DNA from: Nocardioides sp. PD653-B2
GTDB lineage: Bacteria; Actinomycetota; Actinomycetes; Propionibacteriales; Nocardioidaceae
Assembly: GCF_002117935.1 (NCBI RefSeq)
Contig: NZ_BDJE01000026.1
Coordinates: forward strand, 1 to 64,000
DNA: 64,000 nucleotides
Reading direction: 5' to 3'
The notes beneath the pieces are model-generated. The model saw only the letters and a list, made by a program, of their open reading frames with translations. It had not been told where the DNA came from and ran no database searches. The translations under genes and the position numbers were made by a program. Shown piece by piece: positions 54,014 through 62,609 of the stretch; the first letter of the stretch is position 1, and each line of letters starts with the position of its first letter.

Positions 54014-54050
54014 GGTGGTCGAGCAGCGAGCGCCGGCGAGCGCATCGACC
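54014..54050. repeat. Degraded GGTGGTCGAG-type intergenic repeat
   Basis: GGTGGTCGAGCAGCGAGCG...GCGAGCGCATCGACC resembles the repeat family at 9854 and 11974, but shortened and diverged. It lies between prfB and the MpaB-type gene. No gene is seen in this 122-bp gap. Confidence 0.45.
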
Positions 54051-54093
54051 TGGCTGCTGCGTCCTGGCCCTCGCGAGCTCGGACCAGGGCAGC

Positions 54094-55212
54094 TCAGTTC
54101 TCGGCGGCCTTCTCGGCACCCCGGCGCCAGCGGATGCCGGCCTCGAGGAACCCGTCGAGGTCGCCGTCGAAGACCGCGGACGGGTTGCCCTGCTCGTAGC
54201 CGGTCCGCAGGTCCTTGACGATCTGGTAGGGGTTCAGCACGTAGTTGCGCATCTGGTCGCCCCACGACGCCTGGACGTCGCCGCGCATCTCGTCGAGATG
54301 CGCCTTCTCCTCGGCCTTCTTCAAGGCGAGCAGCTTGGCCTTGAGGACGACCATCGCGCTGGCCTTGTTCTGCAGCTGCGACTTCTCGTTCTGGCAGCTG
54401 ACGACGGTGCCGGTCGGGATGTGCGTGAGGCGGACGGCGGAGTCGGTGGTGTTGACCGACTGGCCGCCCGGGCCGCCGGAGCGGTAGACGTCGACGCGGA
54501 TGTCCTCGTCGGGGACGTCGATCTCGTCGGTCTGCTCGAGCACCGGCACGACCTCGACCGCGGCGAAGCTCGTCTGGCGGCGGCCCTGGTTGTCGAAGGG
54601 GCTGATCCGCACCAGTCGGTGGGTGCCAGCCTCGACGGACAGCGTGCCGTAGGCGTACGGCGCGTGGATGGCGAAGGTGGCCGACTTGAGACCGGCCTCC
54701 TCGGCGTACGACGTCTCGTAGACCTCGACGGGGTAGTTGTGCTGCTCGGCCCAGCGCGTGTACATCCGCATCAGGGTCTCCGCGAAGTCGGCCGCGTCGA
54801 CGCCACCGGCGCCGGCACGGATCGAGACCAGCGCCTCGCGGGCGTCGTACTCGCCGTTGAGGAGGGTGCGGACCTCGAGGGCCTCGACGGACTTGTGCAG
54901 CCGCTTCAGCTCGGCGTCGGCGTCGGCCATCGCGTCGGCGTCGCCCTCCTCCTGCGCCATCTCGACCATGATCGCCAGGTCGTCGATGCGCCCCCCGAGC
55001 GCCGAGACGCGGTCGAGCTCACCCTGGAGCGCGGACAGCCGCCCGGTCACCCGGGTCGCGCTCTCCACGTTGTCCCACAGGTCCGGCGCGGCGACCTGCT
55101 CACTGAGGTCGGCGATCTCCCGGCGCATCGCGTCGACGTCGAGCACCTGCTCGATGGTGTGCATCGTCGCCTGGAGCTGCTTGATCTGTGCATCGATGTC
55201 TGGGCCTGCCAC
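54094..55212 (-). CDS. prfB: Peptide chain release factor 2
   Basis: A 372-aa class I release factor that reads UAA and UGA. The catalytic G-G-Q loop is in [12 protein letters not shown] near residue 243, and the codon-recognition part has [19 protein letters not shown] 55212 is preceded by TAACCT at 8 nt, the same layout as murI here. The frame is continuous from the start, so the in-frame UGA frameshift control known in E. coli prfB is absent. A TTG at 55221 is an alternative start. Confidence 0.96.
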   Translation of the reverse strand: MAGPDIDAQIKQLQATMHTIEQVLDVDAMRREIADLSEQVAAPDLWDNVESATRVTGRLSALQGELDRVSALGGRIDDLAIMVEMAQEEGDADAMADADAELKRLHKSVEALEVRTLLNGEYDAREALVSIRAGAGGVDAADFAETLMRMYTRWAEQHNYPVEVYETSYAEEAGLKSATFAIHAPYAYGTLSVEAGTHRLVRISPFDNQGRRQTSFAAVEVVPVLEQTDEIDVPDEDIRVDVYRSGGPGGQSVNTTDSAVRLTHIPTGTVVSCQNEKSQLQNKASAMVVLKAKLLALKKAEEKAHLDEMRGDVQASWGDQMRNYVLNPYQIVKDLRTGYEQGNPSAVFDGDLDGFLEAGIRWRRGAEKAAEN

Positions 55213-55247
55213 AAGGCTCAAGGTTACGGGGCGACGCCCGAGGCGGC

Positions 55248-56000
55248 CTACTCGGCGGCCGCGGCAGGGAGCGGAAGCTCCGCCCAGACGCGCTTGCCGC
55301 CGGTGTCGGCCGCCTCCATCCCCCACGACGCGGCGAGCGCGCCGACCAGGTGGAGACCGCGGCCGTGCTCATCGGTCTCGGTCAACGGCTGCGGCTCGGG
55401 CGTGCCGGTGCCGTCGTCGTCGACCTCGATCCGCAGCGCCGCCTCGGTGGCGGCGATGCGGACGCGATACGACGAGTGCGCGTGGGTGAGGGCGTTGGCC
55501 GCCAGCTCGCTGACGACGAGCAGCGCGTCGTCGACCGGCTCGATGATGCCCCAGTCGGCCAGCTTCTGCTTCACGAAGCGCCGGGCGTCGCTCACGCTGC
55601 TCAGGTCGTGGGGCAGGTCGATGACGGCCTCGTTGTCGGCGATCCGGCCGACGGACTCGAGCAGGTCGACGAGGTAGCCCAGGTCGGCGTCCTTGAGGAC
55701 GAAGCCCGCCGCGTTGTCGGCGATCCAGGCCCGATCGACGGTCTCGAGGCCCGAGAACACCACGACCTTGGACGCCGGGGACCGCTCGCGCACGCGGCTG
55801 AGGACCTCCTGCCCCGCGATGTCGGGCAGGCCGAGGTCCAGTACGACGACGTCGGGACGCAGCTGTTCGGCGAGACGGACGGCTTCTGCACCGTCCGCAG
55901 CCTCTCCCACGACCTCGAAACCGCCCCGAAAGCGCAACGACGTGCGGACCAACCGGCGTACCTCGACGACGTCGTCCACCAGGAGGACGCGGATCGGCAC
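55248..56000 (-). CDS. Receiver domain fused to an anti-sigma-type HATPase
   Basis: A 250-aa fusion. The receiver (1-115) has D9-D10 acidic residues, phospho-acceptor D in V-L-D-L-G-L-P near residue 55, and K in V-L-K-D. It is followed by a HATPase_c_2 domain (~130-245) with [15 protein letters not shown] and D-x-G-x-G...G-R-G-L-H-L-V, the RsbW/SpoIIAB-like ATP fold without a HisKA domain. It may switch an anti-sigma or serine kinase activity by phosphorylation. The receiver resembles that of the next upstream gene, so the two probably work together. The output is not known. Confidence 0.87.
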   Translation of the reverse strand: MPIRVLLVDDVVEVRRLVRTSLRFRGGFEVVGEAADGAEAVRLAEQLRPDVVVLDLGLPDIAGQEVLSRVRERSPASKVVVFSGLETVDRAWIADNAAGFVLKDADLGYLVDLLESVGRIADNEAVIDLPHDLSSVSDARRFVKQKLADWGIIEPVDDALLVVSELAANALTHAHSSYRVRIAATEAALRIEVDDDGTGTPEPQPLTETDEHGRGLHLVGALAASWGMEAADTGGKRVWAELPLPAAAAE

Positions 56001-56062
56001 GGGGTGAGCCTAGGCGGTCCGAGGCCGCAGGGACATGCCAGGGACCGCGCGTCGGCACCAGT

Positions 56063-58405
56063 TCATACGGCCGGGTCGGTCGCGGCGAGCGGCAGGCTGA
56101 TCACGAACGCCCCGTCGTGGCCGTCGGCCGACGGCGACCGGTAGGTCGCATCGCCCTCGTGCGAGCGCGCGAGCTGGCGCACGATGTAGAGCCCGAGACC
56201 GGTGCCACCCGGCCCGCGGCCGGTCGCGAACCGGTCGAAGAGACGGGCCCGCATCTCGTCGGGCACACCCGGGCCCGAGTCCTCGACGCCGATCTCGACG
56301 ACGGACCCGACCGCGCGCGCCGAGACGCGGATCGGCGACACGCCGTGGCGCAGCGCGTTGGCGATCAGGTTGTCGACCGCCTGGGCGAGCCGGTCGACGT
56401 CGCCCACGACGACCAGTCCGGGCTCGGCGTCGATGACGATCTCCGCGTCGGGTCGGGTACGTCGCGCCGTCGCGACCGCCGTCGCGACCAGGGTGGCGAC
56501 GTCGACGGGGCCGAGCTCGAGCTCGAGGGCGCTGGCCTGCAGACGGGACGCCGTGAGCAGGTCGGCCAGCAGCCGGCGCAGCCGGACCGCGCTGGCACTC
56601 ATCCCCTCGAGCAGCTCGCGCCGCTCGTCGTCCTCGAGATCGGCCCAGTGGGCGACGAGCGTGTCCGCCGTACCCCCGAGGACGCCGACCGGGGTGCGCA
56701 GCTCGTGGGCGGTGACGGCGAGGAAGTGGGCCTGGTCCTCCGCAGCCTGGGCGAGCTGGGCGTTGGCCTCGGCGAGCGCGGTCGCCGCCCGCTCACGCTC
56801 CTCGAGCATCGCGCGGCGCTCGGAGGTGTCGCGGGTGACCTTGGCGAAGCCGACGTGGCGACCCCGGGCGTCGTGGACCGCGGTGATGACCACGTTGGCC
56901 CAGAACCGGGACCCGTCCTTGCGGACGCGCCACCCCTCCTCCTCGTACCTGCCCTCGCTCAGCGCGATCTCGATCTCGTGCTCGGGGTGGCGGGCGGCCT
57001 GGACCTCGGGCGGGTAGAAGACGCGGAAGTGCTGGCCGATGATCTCGTCGGCGGTGTAGCCCTTGCAGCGCTGCGCGCCGGCGTTCCAGCTGGTGATCCG
57101 GCCGTCGGGGTCGAGCATGAAGATCGCGTAGTCGCCGACGGTCTCGACCAGGAGCCGGAACCGCTCCTCGCTCTGCTGCAGCGCTTCCTCCTGCTCACGG
57201 CGGGCCGTGATGTCGCGGGTGATCTTCGCGAAGCCGAGGTGCCGCCCGTCCTGGTCGTGCACCGCGGAGATGAGCACGTTGGCCCAGAACCGGGAGCCGT
57301 CCTTGCGGACCCGCCAGCCCTCCTCCTCGTAGTGCCCGTCGCGCAGCGCCAGCTCGAGCTCGCGCTCGGGGTGTCCCGACTCCTGCACCTCGCGGGGGTA
57401 GAAGGTCCGGAAGTGGCGCCCGATGATGTCGTCGGCGGTGTAGCCCTTGATCCGCTGGGCGCCGGCGTTCCAGCTCTCGATCGTGCCGAGCGGCGAGAGC
57501 ATGAAGATCGCGTAGTCCTCGACGTTCTCGACCAGCAGCCGGAAGCGGACCTCGCTGCGCCGCAGCATCTCCTCGGCGCCGCGCTGGCCGCTGACGTCCT
57601 GCACCTGGAGGAAGAGGTAGAGCGGGCGGTCGCGGCTGTCGAGGACGGGGGCGAGCGTCGCCAGCACCCGGCGCGCGGAGCCGGCCTCGCTCACGTCGTG
57701 CTCGAACTGCACGACCCGGGTGCCGGCGTCCAGGATGTCGCCGAGGGCCTGGGTGACCAGGTCGCCGCGGCCTGCGGTGAAGTCGGCGTACGCCGCACCC
57801 ACCAGGCGGTCGACCGGGCGCTCCAGGAGGTCGGCGAGCGCGCCGTTGGCACGCACGATCCGGCCGGCGAGCGTCACCGTCGCCATGCCGATCGCCGCGT
57901 CCTCGAAGACCTCGCCGAAGCGCTCGAGGTGCTCGCGCAGGACGGTCCGGTCGGCCTCGTCCTCCGACGACCCCTCCGGCGTCGGCGCGGGCGCGGCAAC
58001 GACCTCCGCCCGCCCGGCGAGCACCGCGAGCAGGTCGTCGGCCAGCGTGTCGAGCGCGGTGGACTTCTCGAAGAACGCCGCGGCGCCGAGCTCGCGGGCC
58101 CGGTCGGCGAGACCCTGCTCCTGGAAGCCGCTGTACATCACCACGCAGGTCCCGGGCGCCGTCTCGAGGACGCGGGGCAGCGCCTCGAGCCCGTCCATGC
58201 CCGGCATCGAGACGTCGAGGAGGAGCATCGCGGGCCGGTGCCGTCGTACGGCCTCGATCGCCTCGGCGCCGTCTGCGCCCTCACCGACGACGTCGAGCTT
58301 GCGCGACAGCCGCAGGCGGGTGCGCACCAGCGTGCGCACTTCGGCCGCGTCGTCGACGACCACGATCGTCGGCAGGCCTGACTCCCGAGCATCTCCCCCA
58401 GCCAC
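56063..58405 (-). CDS. Hybrid receiver-PAS-PAS-PAS-histidine kinase
   Basis: A 780-aa cytosolic sensor. Receiver at ~12-130 (D-D motif, D in L-L-L-D-V-S-M-P), PAS1 at ~160-280, then PAS2 (~285-400) and PAS3 (~410-525), which are close copies (both contain D-Y-A-I-F-M-L, S-W-N-A-G-A-Q-R, G-Y-T-A-D and E-G-W-R-V-R-K-D-G-S-R-F-W-A-N). The kinase core has HisKA T-A-H-E-L-R-T-P-V near 560 and HATPase N-L-I-A-N-A-L-R-H and D-S-G-P-G-V. There are no membrane helices. A receiver at the N-terminus of a kinase suggests it also gets phosphate from elsewhere. The start is GTG 58405. Confidence 0.93.
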   Translation of the reverse strand: MAGGDARESGLPTIVVVDDAAEVRTLVRTRLRLSRKLDVVGEGADGAEAIEAVRRHRPAMLLLDVSMPGMDGLEALPRVLETAPGTCVVMYSGFQEQGLADRARELGAAAFFEKSTALDTLADDLLAVLAGRAEVVAAPAPTPEGSSEDEADRTVLREHLERFGEVFEDAAIGMATVTLAGRIVRANGALADLLERPVDRLVGAAYADFTAGRGDLVTQALGDILDAGTRVVQFEHDVSEAGSARRVLATLAPVLDSRDRPLYLFLQVQDVSGQRGAEEMLRRSEVRFRLLVENVEDYAIFMLSPLGTIESWNAGAQRIKGYTADDIIGRHFRTFYPREVQESGHPERELELALRDGHYEEEGWRVRKDGSRFWANVLISAVHDQDGRHLGFAKITRDITARREQEEALQQSEERFRLLVETVGDYAIFMLDPDGRITSWNAGAQRCKGYTADEIIGQHFRVFYPPEVQAARHPEHEIEIALSEGRYEEEGWRVRKDGSRFWANVVITAVHDARGRHVGFAKVTRDTSERRAMLEERERAATALAEANAQLAQAAEDQAHFLAVTAHELRTPVGVLGGTADTLVAHWADLEDDERRELLEGMSASAVRLRRLLADLLTASRLQASALELELGPVDVATLVATAVATARRTRPDAEIVIDAEPGLVVVGDVDRLAQAVDNLIANALRHGVSPIRVSARAVGSVVEIGVEDSGPGVPDEMRARLFDRFATGRGPGGTGLGLYIVRQLARSHEGDATYRSPSADGHDGAFVISLPLAATDPAV

Positions 58406-58439
58406 GCCCGGAACCTAACGCAGATCGGACCCCGTGTCG

Positions 58440-58733
58440 TCAGCCGCTCCGGCCGGCCTCGAGAAGGACGGGGACCTGGTCGCCCCCGCGCTGGTCGATC
58501 GCGGCCGCCTCGTTCGGCCGCACGGGCGCGCCGCGGGGCTGGGCGTCGATCACCTCGGCGGAGCGCCACTCACCGGGCGCGTAGACCGCCAGGGTCTGGT
58601 GCGGCTTCATCGACCATCCGGTGGCCACGTACAGGTGACCCTCCTCGACGAAGATCGTGGATGCGGTGGGGTGCTGATCGACCCGCTGGATGCTGACGGC
58701 CGTTCCTCCGACGCCCGTGACCTGGACTGCCAT
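58440..58733 (-). CDS. Small conserved hypothetical protein
   Basis: A 97-aa protein: M-A-V-Q-V-T-G-V-G-G, then I-F-V-E-E-G-H-L-Y-V-A-T-G and a C-terminal R-G-G-D-Q-V-P-V-L-L-E. It is beta-rich and lacks a signal or membrane segment. I do not recognise the family. AAGGAG stands 7 nt before the ATG, strong SD support. A near-palindromic CTAG-N9-CTAG (58813-58829) lies ~80 bp upstream. It is encoded 35 bp upstream of the hybrid kinase on the same strand and may be co-transcribed. Confidence 0.72.
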   Translation of the reverse strand: MAVQVTGVGGTAVSIQRVDQHPTASTIFVEEGHLYVATGWSMKPHQTLAVYAPGEWRSAEVIDAQPRGAPVRPNEAAAIDQRGGDQVPVLLEAGRSG

Positions 58734-58812
58734 GCGAACTCCTTGCCACGACTTCCCCCTCGCGACGCGGCTCGACCCAGTGACGTGTGGGACCTCCACC
58801 CGGCCATTCTGT

Positions 58813-58829
58813 CTAGTCCAGAGGTCTAG
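58813..58829. promoter_or_regulatory. Near-palindromic CTAG-flanked site
   Basis: CTAGTCCAGAGGTCTAG is a 17-bp inverted repeat with one mismatched pair. It lies between the small hypothetical gene and the CAP protein gene, both on the minus strand, and could be an operator for the former. CTAG is rare in high-GC DNA, so two copies 9 bp apart are notable, but the support is only positional. Confidence 0.35.
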
Positions 58830-58872
58830 ATGTGCCGTTTCGAGGAAATTTCCCCGCCCTCGGTCACGGCGC

Positions 58873-59340
58873 TCAGCCGGCCGCGCGGCCGAAGACCTGC
58901 GCGACGTACCAGTGACCGGAGTCGCTCCTGCGGGCGCCGATCCCCATCAGCCGGAAGCGCGGGTCGAGGATGTTGGCCCGGTGTCCCGGCGAGTGCATCC
59001 AGCCGTCGTTCACGACCGACCTGCCGGTGGGGTAGCCGTAGGCGACGTTCTCCCCGGCGGCGGAGAGCCCGCAGGCGCGCAGCACCGGTCCGAGGTCCTG
59101 GTGGGACATCCGGTCGCGCCGCGCCTGCTTGCGGGCCTGCTTGACCGCGAACCGCTGCACGCAGTCCTGCTTGTGCAGCTCCGCGCGATCGTGGCGGACC
59201 CGCTGGTGGTTGGTCGCGGCGTACGCCTGGCCTTGGTACCTCGCCTCGGGGGTGGCCGCCCGGGCGGGCACGAGCCAGAGCGCTCCGGCGGTAGCTGCGA
59301 CCGCGAGCAGGGCCGGGGTGGTCCGTCGTACTGAGGGCAT
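58873..59340 (-). CDS. Secreted CAP/SCP domain protein
   Basis: A 155-aa exported protein. The signal peptide (~1-29, cut after A-R-A-A) is followed by a CAP domain with N-x-x-R near the start (A-A-T-N-H-Q-R-V-R), M-S-H-Q-D-L, G-E-N-V-A-Y-G-Y-P, and the H-S-P-G-H-R-A-N-I-L-D motif near residue 117. Bacterial CAP proteins are extracellular and of unclear activity. GGAGG lies about 6 nt before ATG 59340. It stands 100 bp from the divergent beta-propeller gene. Confidence 0.92.
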   Translation of the reverse strand: MPSVRRTTPALLAVAATAGALWLVPARAATPEARYQGQAYAATNHQRVRHDRAELHKQDCVQRFAVKQARKQARRDRMSHQDLGPVLRACGLSAAGENVAYGYPTGRSVVNDGWMHSPGHRANILDPRFRLMGIGARRSDSGHWYVAQVFGRAAG

Positions 59341-59440
59341 GGTGTCCTCCGATTCCGGATCGATTCCATGGGCTAGACCGTCGGGCCTTGTCTCACCGTA
59401 ACCACCGGTCGGAGTCCCAGCCGCCACTACTGTCCCGGCC

Positions 59441-61618
59441 ATGGTCCCCCGCCACTTCGTCGTCTCCGTTCCCGTCGTCCTGGCACTCGGCCTGGGGGTG
59501 ACGAGCGCCTCCGCACAGCAGCCCGCGCCCGTCACCGCCGCACCGGTCACCTCCTCGCGCGCCCCCCTCCCGGCCGATCACCCCGGCGACCTGGTGGCCG
59601 GCTCCGTGATCAGCGACGGGCAGATCTACGACCTGGTCCGCGACGGCGACCGGCTCTACGCCGTCGGCGGCTTCCAGACCATCGGGCGCTACTCCGGCGC
59701 CGGCGGCGTGGTCGACGGCACCACCGGCGCGGCCGTGGCCGGCCCGGTGCTCGGCGACGGCCAGGTCTCGGTCTCGGTGAGCGACGGTGCCGGCGGCTGG
59801 TACGTCGGCGGCGACTTCACCTCGATCGACGGCCAGGCGACCGGCGGGCTCGCGCACGTGCTCGCCGACCACACCCTCGACCCGGCCTTCCTGCCGGTGA
59901 CCAACGGCCTCGTCAGCGCCCTCGCCCTGCAGGGCACGACGCTCTACGTCGGCGGCGACTTCGGCAAGGTCGGTGGCGAGACCCGCAAGCACCTCGCCGC
60001 GATCTCCACCGTCGACGGGTCGCTGCTGTCCCTCAACGCCCCGCAGGCCGAGCGGGTGACCGAGATCGCGGTGTCGCCGACCGCCCTCTACGTCGGCAGC
60101 GACCGCGTGGTGGCCCTCGACCCCGTCACCGGCGCCGCGATCTCGACATTCACCTCCCCCGCGCACGACCCCGGCGGCGTGCACGCCCTCACCCTCGGCG
60201 GCGGCCACCTCTACGTCGGCACCGACCGCCTGGTCGCGCTCGACCCGACGACCGGCGCCGTCGACCCGACCTTCGACCCGCCGAGCAGCCCGCAGGACTA
60301 CCGCTCCTTCCACGCGCTGCTCTGGACGGACTCGGTCCTCTACGCCGGCTCCGACCGCGCCGCGCGCCTCATGGCCCTCGACCCGGGCACCGGCGCGCCG
60401 GTGCCGGACTTCGCCCCGCTGCTGGGCGGCCAGGACTCGACGTTCGGCGCCCCCGGCGGTGTCTACGACCTCGCCCTGGACGGCAACCGGCTGTGGGTGG
60501 GCGGCAGCTTCACCTCGGCCGGCGGCGAGCCGGCCCGCGACCTGGCGGTCCTCGACGCGGCGACCGGCGATCGCATCGAGACCGACCTCCCGGCGTACAA
60601 CCAGCAGGTCAACGCGGTCGAGCTGTCCGGCGGCGACGTCTACGTCGGCGGCACGTTCTACATGACCGACTGGGTCCGCTCCGACAGCGTCGCTGTCCTC
60701 GACGCCGACACCCTCGAGCCGGACCCCGCCTTCCAGGTGAAGCGCTACGCGTACGGCGACCCGATCCTCAGCCCGTCGGCGCTCTACCTGGCCCCGAACC
60801 ACTACCAGGGCTTCGACAAGCGGGAGGGCAGCCCGCACCTCTACTACCCCTACACGTCGCGGATCCGGGCCTTCGACCCCGACACCGGCGCCGCGCTCCC
60901 CGCCCTGACCCGGTCGGTCAAGAACCTGACCGGACTCACCACGATCGACGACAGGCTGTACGTCGCCCGCCGGCTCGAGAGCGACGTGAAGTTCCCCCGC
61001 AACCGGGTCGACGTCTACAACGCGGCCGGCCACCGGGTGGACACCTTCCTGCTGCCGCTGCGGGGCTACGTCACCACCCTCACCACGGTCGACGGCGACC
61101 TGGTCGCGGCCGGCAGCTTCAAGCGCAGCACCCGGGCCGGCTTCCCGCGCAACACGGCGATCATCCGGCTCGACCCGGCCACCGGCGTACGGCGCCCGGG
61201 GTTCGACCCGCACATCAACGGACCCGTCTACGACGTCGTGGCCCAGGACGGCTCGCTCTTCGCCTCCGGCCTCTTCAAGCAGGTCCTCGAGCTCGCCGAC
61301 TCCGAGCGGCCCGGGCTGACGAAGCTGTCCGCCGCCTCCCACCAGGACGGCACCTTCGACCCCGCCCCCTTCGGCGGCAACCGGGTGCTGCTCCGCCTCC
61401 ACGTCGCCGGCGACCTGCTCTTCGTCGACGGCGGCCCGCAGCGCCTCCTCGACGCCGCCACCGGAGAGCGGGTGGCGCCGCTCGGCGGCCCCGGCACCTA
61501 CGCTTCCGCGGTCGTCACCGCCCCCGGGGGCGGCTACTCCTACGCGGCCGGCCTCTCCCCCAACCTCGGCGGCAGCACCTACCGCCCGATCGGCTACATC
61601 TCCCCGGCCGGACGCTGA
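59441..61618 (+). CDS. Secreted beta-propeller-like protein
   Basis: A 725-aa exported protein. The signal peptide (~1-24, A-S-A-Q) is followed by at least ten repeats of a beta-sheet unit with L-Y-V-G-G-D-F or L-Y-V-G-T-D-R and V-x-A-L-D-P-x-T-G-A motifs, spaced about 40-60 residues. This is a delta-60/PQQ-like propeller, perhaps two propellers in tandem. No catalytic motif is visible; it may bind surface polymers or proteins. TACTGT ends 7 nt before the ATG, so the mRNA is probably leaderless. Confidence 0.85.
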   Translation: MVPRHFVVSVPVVLALGLGVTSASAQQPAPVTAAPVTSSRAPLPADHPGDLVAGSVISDGQIYDLVRDGDRLYAVGGFQTIGRYSGAGGVVDGTTGAAVAGPVLGDGQVSVSVSDGAGGWYVGGDFTSIDGQATGGLAHVLADHTLDPAFLPVTNGLVSALALQGTTLYVGGDFGKVGGETRKHLAAISTVDGSLLSLNAPQAERVTEIAVSPTALYVGSDRVVALDPVTGAAISTFTSPAHDPGGVHALTLGGGHLYVGTDRLVALDPTTGAVDPTFDPPSSPQDYRSFHALLWTDSVLYAGSDRAARLMALDPGTGAPVPDFAPLLGGQDSTFGAPGGVYDLALDGNRLWVGGSFTSAGGEPARDLAVLDAATGDRIETDLPAYNQQVNAVELSGGDVYVGGTFYMTDWVRSDSVAVLDADTLEPDPAFQVKRYAYGDPILSPSALYLAPNHYQGFDKREGSPHLYYPYTSRIRAFDPDTGAALPALTRSVKNLTGLTTIDDRLYVARRLESDVKFPRNRVDVYNAAGHRVDTFLLPLRGYVTTLTTVDGDLVAAGSFKRSTRAGFPRNTAIIRLDPATGVRRPGFDPHINGPVYDVVAQDGSLFASGLFKQVLELADSERPGLTKLSAASHQDGTFDPAPFGGNRVLLRLHVAGDLLFVDGGPQRLLDAATGERVAPLGGPGTYASAVVTAPGGGYSYAAGLSPNLGGSTYRPIGYISPAGR

Positions 61619-61635
61619 CCCGCTCTACCAGTCAT

Positions 61636-61651
61636 TCGAACATGTGTTCTA
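61636..61651 (+). promoter_or_regulatory. Putative LexA (SOS) box
   Basis: TCGAACATGTGTTCTA matches the actinobacterial SOS box TCGAAC-N4-GTTCGA in 11 of 12 conserved positions, with the last half-site GTTCTA differing by one base. It ends 10 bp before the ATG of the following small gene, an ideal position for repression by LexA. Confidence 0.72.
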
Positions 61652-61661
61652 GTCTGCACCG

Positions 61662-61937
61662 ATGGGTGCGGCGGGCGGACGGGAGCGAGCCACCGCGCTC
61701 CCGCGCCCGGTCTGGATCGACTCCACCGGCATGTGGAACCACAACGGCGGCCGGCCTCCCAGCGTCGGCATCCTGCTGGAGTGGCGGAGCTCGTCCCACG
61801 CCCGCGGGCAGCCGGGCTGGGAGGGCCTGGTGGTCTGGGCGAACAGCTTCAGCGAGCGCGGCTGGTCGAGCGGGACGACCTGGATGCGAGCGGCCTGCAT
61901 CCGGCCGATGACGGTCGCGGACTGGAAGGTCCCCTAG
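61662..61937 (+). CDS. SOS-box-preceded small protein
   Basis: A 91-aa protein. It has L-P-R-P-V-W-I-D-S-T-G, N-G-G-R-P-P-S-V-G-I-L-L-E-W-R and G-W-E-G-L-V-V-W-A, a tryptophan-rich pattern of a small family I associate, tentatively, with actinobacterial imuB/dnaE2 mutasome loci. No imuB or dnaE2 gene is in the window. Its LexA-box promoter suggests it is expressed after DNA damage. It may be a stray copy from such a cassette. Function unknown. Confidence 0.68.
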   Translation: MGAAGGRERATALPRPVWIDSTGMWNHNGGRPPSVGILLEWRSSSHARGQPGWEGLVVWANSFSERGWSSGTTWMRAACIRPMTVADWKVP

Positions 61938-62008
61938 GCCTCATCGCTCGGCCACCACGGCGCTTCCGGTGGCCCCGGTCGAGGCTACCTCCGGAAGTCC
62001 GGGGACGG

Positions 62009-62122
62009 TCAGGGCTCCTCCAGTCTGAACAAGTCAGCAATCGGGACCCGCAGAGCACCGGCAAGCCTCACGAGGACGTCGAGCGTCGGATTGCGGCCGC
62101 CAGTCTCTATTGTCGCCAGAGG
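62009..62122 (-). pseudogene. XRE-type helix-turn-helix fragment (C-terminal)
   Basis: On the minus strand, from about 62122 to the TGA at 62009, the frame reads A-T-I-E-T-G-G-R-N-P-T-L-D-V-L-V-R-L-A-G, then A-L-R-V-P-I-A-D-L-F and a short tail. This is the end of an XRE/Cro-type domain (recognition helix through the last helix). No upstream half or start codon follows in that frame: at about 62122 the sequence becomes an ArsR-like fragment on the other strand. It is a truncated relic. Confidence 0.66.
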
Positions 62123-62349
62123 TAGGCCGCGAGGAGATCGACATCGAGCCCAGCAACCTGTCCCAGCAGCTCGCGGTCCTGCGGCGTACGTCGATGGTGG
62201 TCTCGCACCGCAGCGGCGGGGAGGTCGTCTACTCCGTCAGCGTGCCCGAGGTGCGCGACCTGCTGCTGGCCGCCCGCACCATCCTCGCGGGGCTGATCGC
62301 GGTCCAGGGCGAGCTGGAGTCGGAGCTCGCTGCGTCCCACCGTCCCTGA
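62122..62349 (+). pseudogene. ArsR-type regulator fragment, N-terminally truncated
   Basis: The plus strand reads E-P-S-N-L-S-Q-Q-L-A-V-L-R-R, then S-H-R-S-G-G-E-V-V-Y-S-V and E-V-R-D-L-L-L-A-A-R, the recognition helix, wing and last helix of an ArsR/SmtB-type repressor. The first ~35 residues (including the usual start and first helices) are missing, and the upstream sequence is the XRE fragment on the opposite strand. The stop TGA overlaps the ATG of the SulP fragment, as in intact arsR-sulP pairs. Confidence 0.7.
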
Positions 62350-62609
62350 TGCGGGTCCGTCGCGTCACCGAGCTGCTCCCCCGCGCCGCCGACTGGCGCC
62401 AGGCCCGGCTCGGCGCCGACCTGACGGCCGGCCTCATGGTCGGCCTGGTTGCCCTCCCCTTGGCGCTCGGCTTCGGCGCGAGCTCCGGGCTCGGTGCGGG
62501 CGCAGGGCTCGTCACCACGCGCGTGCGGACTCTCCCGCCGGGGTGCCACGTCGAGCGCATGGCGAGTCACTCGGTCTTGTACTCGGGAAGGGGTGGCCTG
62601 GTGTGGTAG
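62349..62609 (+). pseudogene. SulP-type anion transporter fragment (N-terminal)
   Basis: The frame begins at ATG 62349 and reads like the start of a SulP permease: L-L-P-R-A-A-D-W-R-Q, D-L-T-A-G-L-M-V-G-L-V-A-L-P-L-A-L-G-F-G, A-S-S-G-L-G. After about residue 58 the likeness stops and the frame runs into the antisense of the GFA gene, ending at 62609. A full SulP protein has about 500 residues, so over 85% is gone. Confidence 0.72.

Noticed and set aside
54094..55212. Programmed +1 frameshift in prfB
   Set aside because: The frame is continuous through the N-terminal domain with no internal UGA; the gene is translated directly.
58813..58829. IS or phage attachment site at the CTAG palindrome
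   Set aside because: There is no second copy in the window or integrase gene nearby, so a simple operator is the modest reading.
62349..62609. A working small membrane protein
   Set aside because: Its start is clearly SulP, but the homology breaks after about 58 residues and the rest is antisense to the GFA gene.
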